From NCBI GenBank assembly GCA_046302855.1, contig JBKCHH010000028.1:1-32856 (forward strand): a stretch of DNA of 32,856 bases, in the 5' to 3' direction. The position numbers and the translations under genes were made by a program. Under the pieces are notes generated by a model that was not told where the DNA came from, made no database searches, and saw nothing but the letters and a program-made list of their open reading frames with translations. Below are positions 7,571 to 15,678 of this stretch, one piece after another. The DNA comes from JBKCHH01 sp046302855. Its GTDB lineage: Bacteria; Pseudomonadota; Alphaproteobacteria; Rickettsiales; UBA8987. Each line of letters begins with the position of its first letter. The first letter of the stretch is position 1.

Positions 7571-9475
7571 CTATAGGTTATATTTAACCTTATATTTTTT
7601 TCTTAAAGAGGTTAGGTACTGCTCTATAATTTCATTGCCAATTTGGGTAGAAATGGCCTCATTTAAGGTTTTTTTCGCCTCTTCATTTTCATTGGCAGAA
7701 ATAATTTTATCTAGCCTTGCAATTATTAGATCACCATTTTTATTTTTGGTGATTTTAGAAAAATTGCCAATGTTTAACTTAAACACCTCATCCACCAAGT
7801 CTTTGCCTAGGTTAGATAAGATATTATCATTCCTTACCACCTTTTCTGTATTGCCTAGCTTTAAGCCAAGTGTGGCTATTTGTTTGGCAGTTATGTCTGC
7901 GGAAGCACCAACATCGGTATTTTTTTCAGCCAGTTTATTTAGTTCTAGTAGCAGATTATTAGCCACCTGTTTTGCTAGCTCTGCCCTTTTTTCTTTACGC
8001 CAAGCGTCAATTACTAGCTGTTTTACCTCATCTAAAGCTCTTATTTTTGGCGGAGTAACTTCATCTACCTTTAGCACAAAGTATTTTTCGCCATTACCTA
8101 CGGTAAATAGTTCAGAAGTTAAGTCTAAATCAAGGGCAAAGGCAATTGATAAGAACTTTTCATCTAGCCCTGCCTTTTCTTTACCTGTATTGGTAGACAC
8201 TTCGCCAGCCTTGTCTAAGTTTTGCACTTTTTTTATTGGGAAATTAAATTGGGTGGAAATTTTTTCTATTCCATCACCTGCATTTAGCCTTGCTTCAAGC
8301 GAGGTTAAGGTTTCAGATAAGATTTTTTCTTCCTTTTCTGCCAGCAAGCGGTTTTTTATTTTTAAATATGCCTTGTCATAAGTAGCGAAGGTGGCTTTTT
8401 TTATGTCTGACACTGAAAATATATGCCAGCCCAAGCTACTTCTTAAAGGCTTGGTATAGTCATTATTTTTTAAGGCAAAAATCCCATCGATAATTTCTCC
8501 CGTTAGCAACCTTTGTGATAGCAATTCGCTTTTAGTAACATCGCCATAAATAACCTCATCTTTATTTTCGCCGGCAAATTCCTTGGCTACAGCAAATAAA
8601 TCTTTGCCAGATTTTAAGGCCGCAAAGGCATCATTGGCGGTTTTTTCTTGCTTGAAATAAAGCTGCCTTAGATTTCTAGATTCTTCCTCAACAAATTTAC
8701 TTTTTTCAGCCTCGGATTCATTTTTTATTTCCGCATCACTAACGGAGATGGTTTTTAGTAAGTCTTTTTTATTAATTTCTATGTAGCTAAGCCCCCTAGT
8801 TTCAGCTGATTCAAAATTATTCTTATTTTTTTCATAGAAGGTAATAAGCTCATCTTCCTTTGGAGCTGGCACTTGTGCTTCTTTTATATAGTTGGCGGGG
8901 ATATTAATTAGATGAACAAACCGCGCTTCATTATCAAACTTATAGACCAGTTCGCTTAAGTTTGCGGGGTAAAATATTTCGCCACCAAAGCTTGTAACCA
9001 AAATTTCTCGCTGAATTTGGTTTTGGATGTTTTCAATTAGGGCAGAGATGTTAATTTTATTCTGCTCCAAAGATTTTTTAAATAACTCTTCACTAAAGTT
9101 ACCATTTTCATCGTGAAAAATTGGAATATTTCTAATTTCGCCAATTATTTTCTTTTTGCTAATATCTATGCCACTATCTTTTGCGGAAAGGTTAAGCAGG
9201 TTTTCGCTCACAATATTTTCTAGCTCTTTTCTAAAAACTAGCTTCATGATATTTTCTGGAATTTCTGCACCGTAAATGCCATGAAACTGCTTTAGTTCTT
9301 CCAAAGCCCGGTTTTCTAGTTGCTTTGAACTTATTTTTACATTGCCCACCTTAGCAACGGCATCTTCACTTTTTCCAGTGATAACATCGTGAATTCCCCA
9401 GATGGCAAAACTTAAGATTAAAATGCCAACCAGAAGGAAGACGAATATTTTTGAAATTAGATTTCTAGTTTTCAT
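7571..9475 (-). CDS. ppiD: Peptidyl-prolyl cis-trans isomerase D (SurA-type periplasmic chaperone)
   Basis: Inner-membrane-anchored periplasmic folding factor. One N-terminal membrane helix (about residues 9-27) leads into SFAIWGIHDV, the hallmark of alphaproteobacterial PpiD/SurA_N_3 proteins, followed by the chaperone segment (GNVKISSKQLENRALEELKQ). A parvulin-like rotamase region lies around residues 245-365 (KSGKDLFAVAKEFAGEN, then SLGWHIFSVSDIK). A second SurA-like C-terminal region follows. The 634-residue length fits PpiD, not SurA (about 430). It is 45 bp downstream of comF and 8 bp upstream of the small lipoprotein gene. Confidence 0.88.
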   Translation of the reverse strand: MKTRNLISKIFVFLLVGILILSFAIWGIHDVITGKSEDAVAKVGNVKISSKQLENRALEELKQFHGIYGAEIPENIMKLVFRKELENIVSENLLNLSAKDSGIDISKKKIIGEIRNIPIFHDENGNFSEELFKKSLEQNKINISALIENIQNQIQREILVTSFGGEIFYPANLSELVYKFDNEARFVHLINIPANYIKEAQVPAPKEDELITFYEKNKNNFESAETRGLSYIEINKKDLLKTISVSDAEIKNESEAEKSKFVEEESRNLRQLYFKQEKTANDAFAALKSGKDLFAVAKEFAGENKDEVIYGDVTKSELLSQRLLTGEIIDGIFALKNNDYTKPLRSSLGWHIFSVSDIKKATFATYDKAYLKIKNRLLAEKEEKILSETLTSLEARLNAGDGIEKISTQFNFPIKKVQNLDKAGEVSTNTGKEKAGLDEKFLSIAFALDLDLTSELFTVGNGEKYFVLKVDEVTPPKIRALDEVKQLVIDAWRKEKRAELAKQVANNLLLELNKLAEKNTDVGASADITAKQIATLGLKLGNTEKVVRNDNILSNLGKDLVDEVFKLNIGNFSKITKNKNGDLIIARLDKIISANENEEAKKTLNEAISTQIGNEIIEQYLTSLRKKYKVKYNL

Positions 9476-9520
9476 ATTTTTGAATAATTGACTTGTCTTT
9501 AACAGTTAGAATATATTTTT

Positions 9521-10243
9521 TCAAATATATTCTGTAATCTTTGGTGTTCTACATAGGGTTGCACAAAAAACTGCCTTTGCGCCTGATTTTTTTAACACCT
9601 TAGCTGCCTCATCAAGGGTGGCGTAGGTGGTTGCCACATCATCCACCAGTAAAATTGTTTTATTTTGAATATTATATTTGGTGTTTACTGAAAAAGCATT
9701 TTTGATATTTGCCTTTCTTAAATTTCTATTCAAGCCCGTTTGTTTTTTGGTTGAGGGGTTTTTAATTAATAGATTAGGTATTATGGGTTTTTTATCTGTT
9801 TTAGAAATAACTTTGGCGATTAATATCGATTGATTAAATTTTCTTTCTCGCAAACGCCGTTTAGATATGGGAATGGGGGCAATAATATCAAAGGTAAATT
9901 CGCTCCTCACTTTTTTTGCAAGTAGGTGAGAAAGATAAAAGGCGGCATTTGGCTTATCATTAAACTTTAAGTTCAGGATAATTTGATGCGAAAAATCATT
10001 ATAAACAATTAGGCTTATTAGCCTGTTAAAGTGCGGGGTTAGATTGGTGCAATCATCACACAGGCTTTGAAAGTAAAGGTTTTGTAAGGGCAAATCACAA
10101 GTTTTGCATTTAGGTTCCGTAACAAAGTGGAATTTATTAAAGCAGTTATAGCAAATATCGCCATATTTTCTAACCTTTTCATCGCAGGTAAGGCAGATGG
10201 GGGGCAGAATTAAATCAAATATTTTAGCTAATAACTTTTTCAA
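9521..10243 (-). CDS. comF: ComF family phosphoribosyltransferase-like protein
   Basis: ComF/GntX proteins combine an N-terminal zinc ribbon with a type I phosphoribosyltransferase fold and are linked to DNA uptake in competent bacteria. Here four N-terminal cysteines (CLTC and CYNC, residues 17-34) and a second set (CKTC, LCDDC) make the zinc ribbon. The PRPP loop ILLVDDVATTYATL is near residues 197-210. The LRERKFNQS segment is the conserved family motif RGFNQ in slightly altered form. Length 240 aa is typical. The gene starts 2 bp after the stop of the DUF3833-like gene. Substrate and role are not established for most members. Confidence 0.88.
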   Translation of the reverse strand: MKKLLAKIFDLILPPICLTCDEKVRKYGDICYNCFNKFHFVTEPKCKTCDLPLQNLYFQSLCDDCTNLTPHFNRLISLIVYNDFSHQIILNLKFNDKPNAAFYLSHLLAKKVRSEFTFDIIAPIPISKRRLRERKFNQSILIAKVISKTDKKPIIPNLLIKNPSTKKQTGLNRNLRKANIKNAFSVNTKYNIQNKTILLVDDVATTYATLDEAAKVLKKSGAKAVFCATLCRTPKITEYI

Positions 10244-10245
10244 GC

Positions 10246-10770
10246 CTATTGTTTTTGAATAACCAGAACTACTTCTGCAACGGTAATGCCTAGTTTTTTA
10301 ATATAAGAGCGGTTGATGATGGTTTTGTTATCTACTTTCCACATCCAATCATCAAACTTTACCCTATAGGTTTTGTCATCAACGGGTAAATTCATACTAT
10401 AATGCCAGTTGATAGCATTGCCACTAATTTTGCCCTTGGCTACCCCTAGAATATCACCCGCCGTGCCTTCATATTCTTGATTGCTAATTTTTTTCAACTT
10501 CCAGATTCTTGTTTGCTTTCTGCCATCATTATAGACGAATTTTTCATCAAGAACCCCTTCATCTCCCTTCCAAGTGCCAACCATATCTACTACAAAACTA
10601 TCTACCACCTTACCACTATAATCTTGCACAATGCCAGTTGCTTTTAGCTTTCCACTGAAGAAATCTTTTATATCCACCTTTGGGGTAGAATTGGCATAAA
10701 ATTCTAAATTAGTACTTTTAGAACAGCCACCTATAATAAGTAATAGAAATAGAAGAAATATATTTTTCAT
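10246..10770 (-). CDS. DUF3833-like lipoprotein
   Basis: Signal peptide MKNIFLLFLLLIIGGC ends in a lipobox with Cys16. The mature part resembles DUF3833 proteins: FFSGKLKATGIVQDYSG, then a beta-rich lipocalin-like stretch (WKGDEGVLDEKFVYNDG, IWKLKKISNQEYEGTAGDI, WHYSMNLPV, DDWMWKVDNKTIINRS). I chose the ATG at 10768-10770 because it begins the signal peptide; the frame is open to 10827. DUF3833 function is unknown and likely envelope-related. It is the first gene of the comF-ppiD cluster and is divergent from the lipoprotein gene at 10889. Confidence 0.78.
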   Translation of the reverse strand: MKNIFLLFLLLIIGGCSKSTNLEFYANSTPKVDIKDFFSGKLKATGIVQDYSGKVVDSFVVDMVGTWKGDEGVLDEKFVYNDGRKQTRIWKLKKISNQEYEGTAGDILGVAKGKISGNAINWHYSMNLPVDDKTYRVKFDDWMWKVDNKTIINRSYIKKLGITVAEVVLVIQKQ

Positions 10771-10888
10771 AGGTTTATAGTTTATATGAGATTGGCTAAA
10801 AAACAAGGGAATAATCAACTTTCCCAAGATAGTCTTGTAAGTAGAATAATTATCTCTATTTTAAGGGGGCAACCCCATATTTAAGATA

Positions 10889-11476
10889 ATGTTCAAAAAT
10901 TTACTTATATTAATTTCCTTATTTGCATTTTCTTCATGCTCTGGAAAGATAGAAAATTATAACTTCGCCCAAAAGTCTCTAAGCAAAACCATATCCATAA
11001 TAAAGCCAGAACTAAAGTTAGACTTGGCGGTGGATGAAAAATTCTGCACCTATGGCTTTCAAGACTCATCCAAAAACTACATTACCCCCATATACTCCGA
11101 TGATAATAAATATTTGCTAATAGAAACCAAAGGGGCTGGTAAGGTGTATTTAAGCGAGGTAAAATGCTATGTTAAGAAAGATGGGGCTAATTATGAAAGA
11201 ACCTTTCCTTTCAATAACCTATACTTTGAAGCCAAGCAGAACCAAATTAATTACGCTGGTAGTTTAGAAATAAGCTGGAAGCCAAAAGATATAAATATTA
11301 TCTCTGCCCTTAAAAACTTTACCATTCCAACTAATAATAGTGGCTATTTATCTATAGAAAATTCTAACAAGCTAGATGAGGTTAAGGCTTACTTAGCCAA
11401 TAAAAACAATAGTTTACCTATTAACTTTACGCCACTAAATAAAGATGGTTTAAAAAGATTTGGGTCTAAAAAATAA
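10889..11476 (+). CDS. Predicted lipoprotein, unknown
   Basis: The N-terminus MFKNLLILISLFAFSSCSGK is a lipoprotein signal with the lipidated Cys at 17. The rest (about 178 residues) is probably beta-rich with two cysteines in the first half (KFCTYGF and VKCYVKK) that could pair. I do not recognise a family. Its stop codon overlaps the gshA start by one base (TAATG), so translation is probably coupled. A link with glutathione synthesis is not implied by anything in the sequence. Confidence 0.75.
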   Translation: MFKNLLILISLFAFSSCSGKIENYNFAQKSLSKTISIIKPELKLDLAVDEKFCTYGFQDSSKNYITPIYSDDNKYLLIETKGAGKVYLSEVKCYVKKDGANYERTFPFNNLYFEAKQNQINYAGSLEISWKPKDINIISALKNFTIPTNNSGYLSIENSNKLDEVKAYLANKNNSLPINFTPLNKDGLKRFGSKK

Positions 11477-12684
11477 TGTCTATTAAGAATATCTTAAATG
11501 ATATTATAGCCAATAAAAACAATGGTTTAGAAGATTTTTTTGAACGGCATAATAAAATCCACCCGCCCTTTATTTATAATTCAGTAGATATTAGATATTC
11601 TGGCTTTAAGATTGCTCCGGTTGATACTAATATTTTCCCCGCTGGCTTTAGCCTTTTTAGTGAAGCTGAGCTTGATTATTCTGCCAAAGAGCTAAAAAAC
11701 TTTATAGGTAAGTATCACCCCTTTCTACAAGGGAAAAAAATCTTAATTGTTCCAGAAAACCACACCAGAAATAAATATTATCTTGATAACCTTGCAAACT
11801 TAAAAACCATTTGTGAGAAGGCTGGTTTTGAAACAAGGATAGGTGGCGTAAAGGTAAAGCAAGAACCACAAGTTATAGAATCCCAAACCAAAGGCACAGT
11901 AAGGGTGGAGCGGATTATAAGGGAGGGGGATAAAATCTATCTGCCACAAAATTCGCTCCACCAAGAATTCCACCCAGATTTTATAATTTTGAATAACGAT
12001 ATTCCGCATGGAATTGCAGATGTATTGCGTAATATTGAAATCCCCATTCTGCCAAGCCCAAAATATGGTTGGTATAACCGCACCAAGTCTAACTATTTTG
12101 ATGAGTATAAAAAAATAAGCGAAGCATTCGCTAAGGAATTTTCTATAGATGACTGGTTAATTTCTGCCATCCACACCCAGTGCGGAAAAATCAACTTTAA
12201 AGAAAGGGAAGGGCTAGAGTGCGTTGCCGATAAGGCCTTTTATGCCTTAGAAAAAATCAAGAAAAAATATAAGGAGTATAAAATTGAGCAAAAGCCCTAT
12301 CTGTTTATAAAATCTAACAAGGGCACTTACGGTATGGGAATTATTACCATCTCTAACCCAAAAGAGATATTCGAAATTAATAAGGATGAGCGAAAATCTA
12401 TGGTTGCTAGCAAAGAGGGTAAGGCAATAACCGAAGTGGTAATTCAAGAGGGAATTCCAACAGTTGAAAAAATAGATGGTAAGGTGGCAGAGCCTTTAAT
12501 GTATTTAATTGGTGGCAAGGTAGTGGCTTGCAATTATCGCATAAATACGGAAAAATCAGATAGGGTAAATCTAAATTCTAAAGGAATGGGGTTTGCTAAA
12601 GTGGGGGCAGATGAACTATGCAGTGTAAACAGTCTAATAGCAAGGCTAGCCGTGCTAGGAGCACAGTATGAGCAGTATAAATAA
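11476..12684 (+). CDS. gshA: Glutamate-cysteine ligase, GshA (Acidithiobacillus-type)
   Basis: First enzyme of glutathione synthesis: ATP-dependent joining of glutamate and cysteine in the cytosol. The protein matches the less common family of about 400-430 aa (PF08886 type), not E. coli GshA. Features I recognise are IHPPFIYNSVDIRYSGFKIAP near the N-terminus, VPENHTRNKYYLDN, and the nucleotide-binding segment FIKSNKGTYGMGI. At 402 aa it is close to full length. It is translationally coupled to the lipoprotein gene before it and overlaps rnhA by 17 bp. No gshB follows, so the second step must be encoded elsewhere. Confidence 0.85.
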   Translation: MSIKNILNDIIANKNNGLEDFFERHNKIHPPFIYNSVDIRYSGFKIAPVDTNIFPAGFSLFSEAELDYSAKELKNFIGKYHPFLQGKKILIVPENHTRNKYYLDNLANLKTICEKAGFETRIGGVKVKQEPQVIESQTKGTVRVERIIREGDKIYLPQNSLHQEFHPDFIILNNDIPHGIADVLRNIEIPILPSPKYGWYNRTKSNYFDEYKKISEAFAKEFSIDDWLISAIHTQCGKINFKEREGLECVADKAFYALEKIKKKYKEYKIEQKPYLFIKSNKGTYGMGIITISNPKEIFEINKDERKSMVASKEGKAITEVVIQEGIPTVEKIDGKVAEPLMYLIGGKVVACNYRINTEKSDRVNLNSKGMGFAKVGADELCSVNSLIARLAVLGAQYEQYK

Positions 12685-13117
12685 GGTAGTAATCTATACA
12701 GATGGCGCCTGTTCTGGCAACCCTGGTAAAGGTGGCTGGGGGGCGGTGTTGATTTTTGGCGAAATTACCAAAGAAATATACGGCTATAATTCAGATACTA
12801 CCAATAATAGAATGGAGTTAATGGCGGTAATTGAGGCTCTTAAGGCTCTTAAAAAACCCTGTTTAGTAGAGCTTTATTTAGATAGCCAATATGTAAAAAA
12901 CGGCATTACGGAATGGATAATCAAATGGCAAAAAAACGGCTGGAAAACGGCTGATAAAAAGCCCATTAAAAATCAAGACCTGTGGTTAGAGTTATGGGAG
13001 CAGAAAAACAGGCATAATATTTCTTGGCACTGGGTAAAGGGTCATTCCAACCATCCACTAAATGATAAGGCAGATGAACTGGCAAGAAGGGGCATAAGGG
13101 AGAAGGGTGGTAGTTAA
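12668..13117 (+). CDS. rnhA: Ribonuclease HI
   Basis: Endonuclease that cleaves RNA in RNA-DNA hybrids, removing primers and R-loops. All catalytic residues are visible: Asp12 in YTDGACSGNPGKGGWG, Glu50 in NNRMELMAV, Asp72 in LYLDSQYV, His126 in WVKGHSNHP and Asp136 in NDKADELA. The basic-protrusion region (WIIKWQKNGWKTADKKPIKN) is typical of E. coli-like type 1 enzymes. Length 149 aa is normal. The start lies inside the gshA 3' end, giving a 17-bp overlap. Confidence 0.96.
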   Translation: MSSINKVVIYTDGACSGNPGKGGWGAVLIFGEITKEIYGYNSDTTNNRMELMAVIEALKALKKPCLVELYLDSQYVKNGITEWIIKWQKNGWKTADKKPIKNQDLWLELWEQKNRHNISWHWVKGHSNHPLNDKADELARRGIREKGGS

Positions 13118-13159
13118 GTGTTATTGCTCTACTCACAATGCCGACTTTTGGGCGGTGTA

Positions 13160-13227
13160 TTAAAATTTGGTTAAAACTCTAAAAAAATCTTACTTTAAAT
13201 CAATATTTTGCATTGACAACTCTCTCT
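13160..13227 (+). repeat. 68-bp AT-rich upstream repeat, copy B
   Basis: Aligned without gaps to positions 1-68, with 8 mismatches. TTAA-N7-TTAA (13160-13174) and TTGACA (13213-13218) are both fully conserved, while most substitutions fall between them and just before TTGACA. Similarity stops abruptly after the CT-repeat. It begins 42 bp after rnhA and leads into the second GC-rich cassette. A -10-like taaaat at 13232-13237 lies only 13 nt from TTGACA, so the exact promoter geometry is unclear. Confidence 0.8.
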
Positions 13228-13313
13228 CTGGTAAAATGCAGATTGTTCATTTTTCGCCTATGGTTTTTTAAGGCTACAAGTTTTTTTGTCCACCCACACT
13301 ATTCGAGGACACA

Positions 13314-13511
13314 ATGTCTAAAGACAACGGGGAAATCATCATTATCCCCACCAAAGACGATGAGATCAAGGCTCTCAAAGCCGAGAACTTGGCTCTCAGG
13401 GCCCGAATCTTGGAGCTCGAAACCGAAGTTGAGGAGTTAAGGCCTTATAAGGCAGACAACCTTGAATGCCGACAGGAAATCCGCGATTTCCTTGGGCTCG
13501 TCATCGAATGA
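13314..13511 (+). CDS. 65-aa leucine-zipper protein of GC-rich cassette B
   Basis: I do not recognise the family. The central helix is a textbook parallel dimeric leucine zipper: Leu at 21, 28, 35 and 42 (d positions), Ile18, Asn25, Ile32 and Val39 at a positions, the buried Asn typical of GCN4-like dimers, and attractive g-e' pairs Glu24-Arg29, Arg31-Glu36 and Glu38-Arg43. A hydrophobic beta-like start (GEIIIIPT) precedes it; a second short helix (ECRQEIRDFLGLVIE) follows. There is no basic DNA-binding region beside the zipper. GAGG lies 5 nt before the ATG, a good Shine-Dalgarno. GC is 49% by direct count, well above the neighbours. It forms a monocistronic unit with the repeat upstream and a terminator downstream. 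A partner-binding or regulatory role is inference. Confidence 0.75.
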   Translation: MSKDNGEIIIIPTKDDEIKALKAENLALRARILELETEVEELRPYKADNLECRQEIRDFLGLVIE

Positions 13512-13517
13512 CTAAGG

Positions 13518-13569
13518 CGGCTATTAAACTGAGGTATTTACCTACTCTAGTTTTTTAGCCGTTTTTTTT
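13518..13569 (+). terminator. Long-hairpin rho-independent terminator of cassette B
   Basis: cggcta (13518-13523) pairs with tagccg (13556-13561). The stem continues with aaact/agttt and an inner aggta/tacct, and eight T follow at 13562-13569. It starts 7 bp after the stop of the zipper gene. It ends that transcript before the convergent nuoG 3' end. Confidence 0.8.
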
Positions 13570-13605
13570 GCCCATACACATTCAATTCCTATTACTTAAC
13601 AACAG

Positions 13606-15651
13606 CTAAGATGCTATACTCCACAGTTCTTCCACGCATTTTGCCATGGTTTTGGAGCTTCTGGCGATGGGGTTGGTGTGATAAAAATTTTCTACCGATG
13701 AGGTGATTTTTTTGGTAGTTAGTTTTTCATCTTTACCAATATTAGCCTTAAACTCTGCCCTTATAAACCTATCCAGCTCAAAGAAAATTGGGTTAATCTG
13801 CACCATTTTGTGGCGGACTGATTGCAAATTAGTAAAGCCCAAATTATGCCCTAAATTTAAGGCAAGCTCATTTATAATAATCCAATCTTCCTTTGCCTTA
13901 CCTAGGGGGAAAACTGCCCTTTTGGTTTGCTGAACCCTGCCCTCTAGATTCACAAAAGTTGCATCCTTTTCTGTATAGGCAGTGGCGGGTAGAATTACTG
14001 AGGCATTAACTGCCCCCTTATCGCCATGTGAGCCAATATATACAATAAATGTGTTTTTTAGCTTCTCAAAAGGCAGTTCATCTGCACCTAAAGAAACTAT
14101 TAGCTTAATTTCGCCCTTTTCTGCCCCTTCTATAATTTTATTAATATCCCTACCTTTGCCATATGGAACAAAGCCTAAATCTAAAGCCCCCACCCTAGCG
14201 GCGGTTTTTTGTAGAAGATTAAAGCCATTAAACCCTTCCTTAACAAAATTGAATTTGCTAGCAATTTTTTTGGCAAGATTGAATATTGCCAAGCCATCCG
14301 CCCTTTTTAGAATATCATTACCAATAATTAGTATGGGCTTTTTGGCATTTGCTAATTCATCTTTTAACGCCTTGCCATCTAAAATATCATTCAAAATTTT
14401 GGCATCATTGCCTAAGTGATTGTAAGGATAGTTTAGCGAAATAGCATCGCCAATATTATGAACCTTTAACCCACTTTCAGCCACTGCCCTTTTAAGGCGA
14501 ATGTTTAGTATGGGCGCATCATACCTTGGGTTTGCACCAATTATCAGGCAAAAATCACTCTCTTCTATTTGGTTAATTGAGGTGTTAAATAGATAATTAC
14601 CCCTCTCACTAGCATCATACAAGGCACCATCTTGACGACAATCGATATTTTCCACCCCCATTTTTTCTGCCAGAGTTTTTAGCACTGTTATAGATTCGCA
14701 ATCGGCTAAATCGCCAGCTATAAAGGCGATTTCTTCTTTTTTCAGTTGAGAGATTTTTTCTTTTATTAGACGGTAGCCTTCCACAAAACTGCTTTCCTTT
14801 AGCCTTTTTTCACTTTTTACATATACCCTATCTAGCCTTTGGTTTAGTAAACCATCATAAGCAAAGCGAGAAAGGTCTGATAGCCATTCTTCGTTAATTT
14901 CATCATGATTTTTTGGCAAGATACGCATTACCTCATTACCCTTTGAATCAATTCTAATGTTAGAACCGCAACCATCCATTATGTCTATCGATTCGGTTTT
15001 GGTAAGTTCCCAACTTCTTGCCTTAAAGGCGTAAGGCTTGGAGGTCAACGCCCCAACTGGGCAAAGGTCTATAATATTGCCAGATAGTTCAGAAGTAATG
15101 TTGTTTTCGATGAAGGTTCCAACCTCCATATATTCCCCCCTGCCTGTGGCACCCATTTCTTCGCTACCGGCTACATCAGTTAAAAAGCGAATACATCTGG
15201 TGCAGTGAATGCATCTAGTCATTTGCGTTTTTACTAGGGGACCAAGTGGTTTATCTTTCACCCCCCGGTTATAGTCTTCATATCGGTTAGAGCCTCGGCC
15301 GTAATGATAGGCTTCATCTTGCAAATCGCACTCGCCACCTTGATCGCAAATAGGGCAATCTAGCGGATGGTTAATAAGGAGAAATTCCATCACCCCTTCC
15401 CTTGCCTTTTTTACCATTGGCGTTTGGGTAAAAATCTTCATATTATCACTGGCAGGCATGGCACAAGAAGCCACAGGCTTTCTGGGGCCGCCTTCAACCT
15501 CCACTAAACACATTCTGCAGTTGCCAGCAATTTTTAACCTTTCGTGATAGCAAAATCTTGGGATTTCTTCACCTGCTAGTTCGCATACCTGTAGAACAGT
15601 CATGCCAGAGGTAAATTCAGTTTCTTTATTATTAACTAATGCTTTGGGCAT
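13606..15651 (-). CDS. nuoG: NADH-quinone oxidoreductase subunit G
   Basis: Iron-sulfur subunit of the peripheral arm of respiratory complex I on the inner membrane. The N-terminal 2Fe-2S ferredoxin domain has CYHERLKIAGNCRMC; the His-Cys cluster region shows HPLDCPICDQGGECDLQ; two 4Fe-4S motifs follow as CIHCTRCIRF and NIIDLCPVGAL. The molybdopterin-oxidoreductase-like domain takes up the rest, degenerate as in other NuoG. At 681 aa it fits the alphaproteobacterial form. It lies 27 bp after mreB and no other nuo gene is adjacent; nuoA is 13 kb away on the same strand. Alphaproteobacteria usually carry nuoG between nuoF and nuoH, so this location is a rearrangement. Confidence 0.95.
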   Translation of the reverse strand: MPKALVNNKETEFTSGMTVLQVCELAGEEIPRFCYHERLKIAGNCRMCLVEVEGGPRKPVASCAMPASDNMKIFTQTPMVKKAREGVMEFLLINHPLDCPICDQGGECDLQDEAYHYGRGSNRYEDYNRGVKDKPLGPLVKTQMTRCIHCTRCIRFLTDVAGSEEMGATGRGEYMEVGTFIENNITSELSGNIIDLCPVGALTSKPYAFKARSWELTKTESIDIMDGCGSNIRIDSKGNEVMRILPKNHDEINEEWLSDLSRFAYDGLLNQRLDRVYVKSEKRLKESSFVEGYRLIKEKISQLKKEEIAFIAGDLADCESITVLKTLAEKMGVENIDCRQDGALYDASERGNYLFNTSINQIEESDFCLIIGANPRYDAPILNIRLKRAVAESGLKVHNIGDAISLNYPYNHLGNDAKILNDILDGKALKDELANAKKPILIIGNDILKRADGLAIFNLAKKIASKFNFVKEGFNGFNLLQKTAARVGALDLGFVPYGKGRDINKIIEGAEKGEIKLIVSLGADELPFEKLKNTFIVYIGSHGDKGAVNASVILPATAYTEKDATFVNLEGRVQQTKRAVFPLGKAKEDWIIINELALNLGHNLGFTNLQSVRHKMVQINPIFFELDRFIRAEFKANIGKDEKLTTKKITSSVENFYHTNPIARSSKTMAKCVEELWSIAS

Positions 15652-15678
15652 AAAATTTTGGCATAAAAACCTTTCAAT

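Noticed and set aside
7635..8381. 248-codon plus-strand frame
   Set aside because: It lies wholly antisense within ppiD, is Ser/Phe-rich as expected for the complement of a Lys/Glu-rich gene, and has no supporting signals.
13213..13440. 75-codon plus-strand frame overlapping the zipper gene
   Set aside because: It starts inside the -35 region without a ribosome binding site, whereas 13314-13511 has a good Shine-Dalgarno and a well-formed coiled coil.
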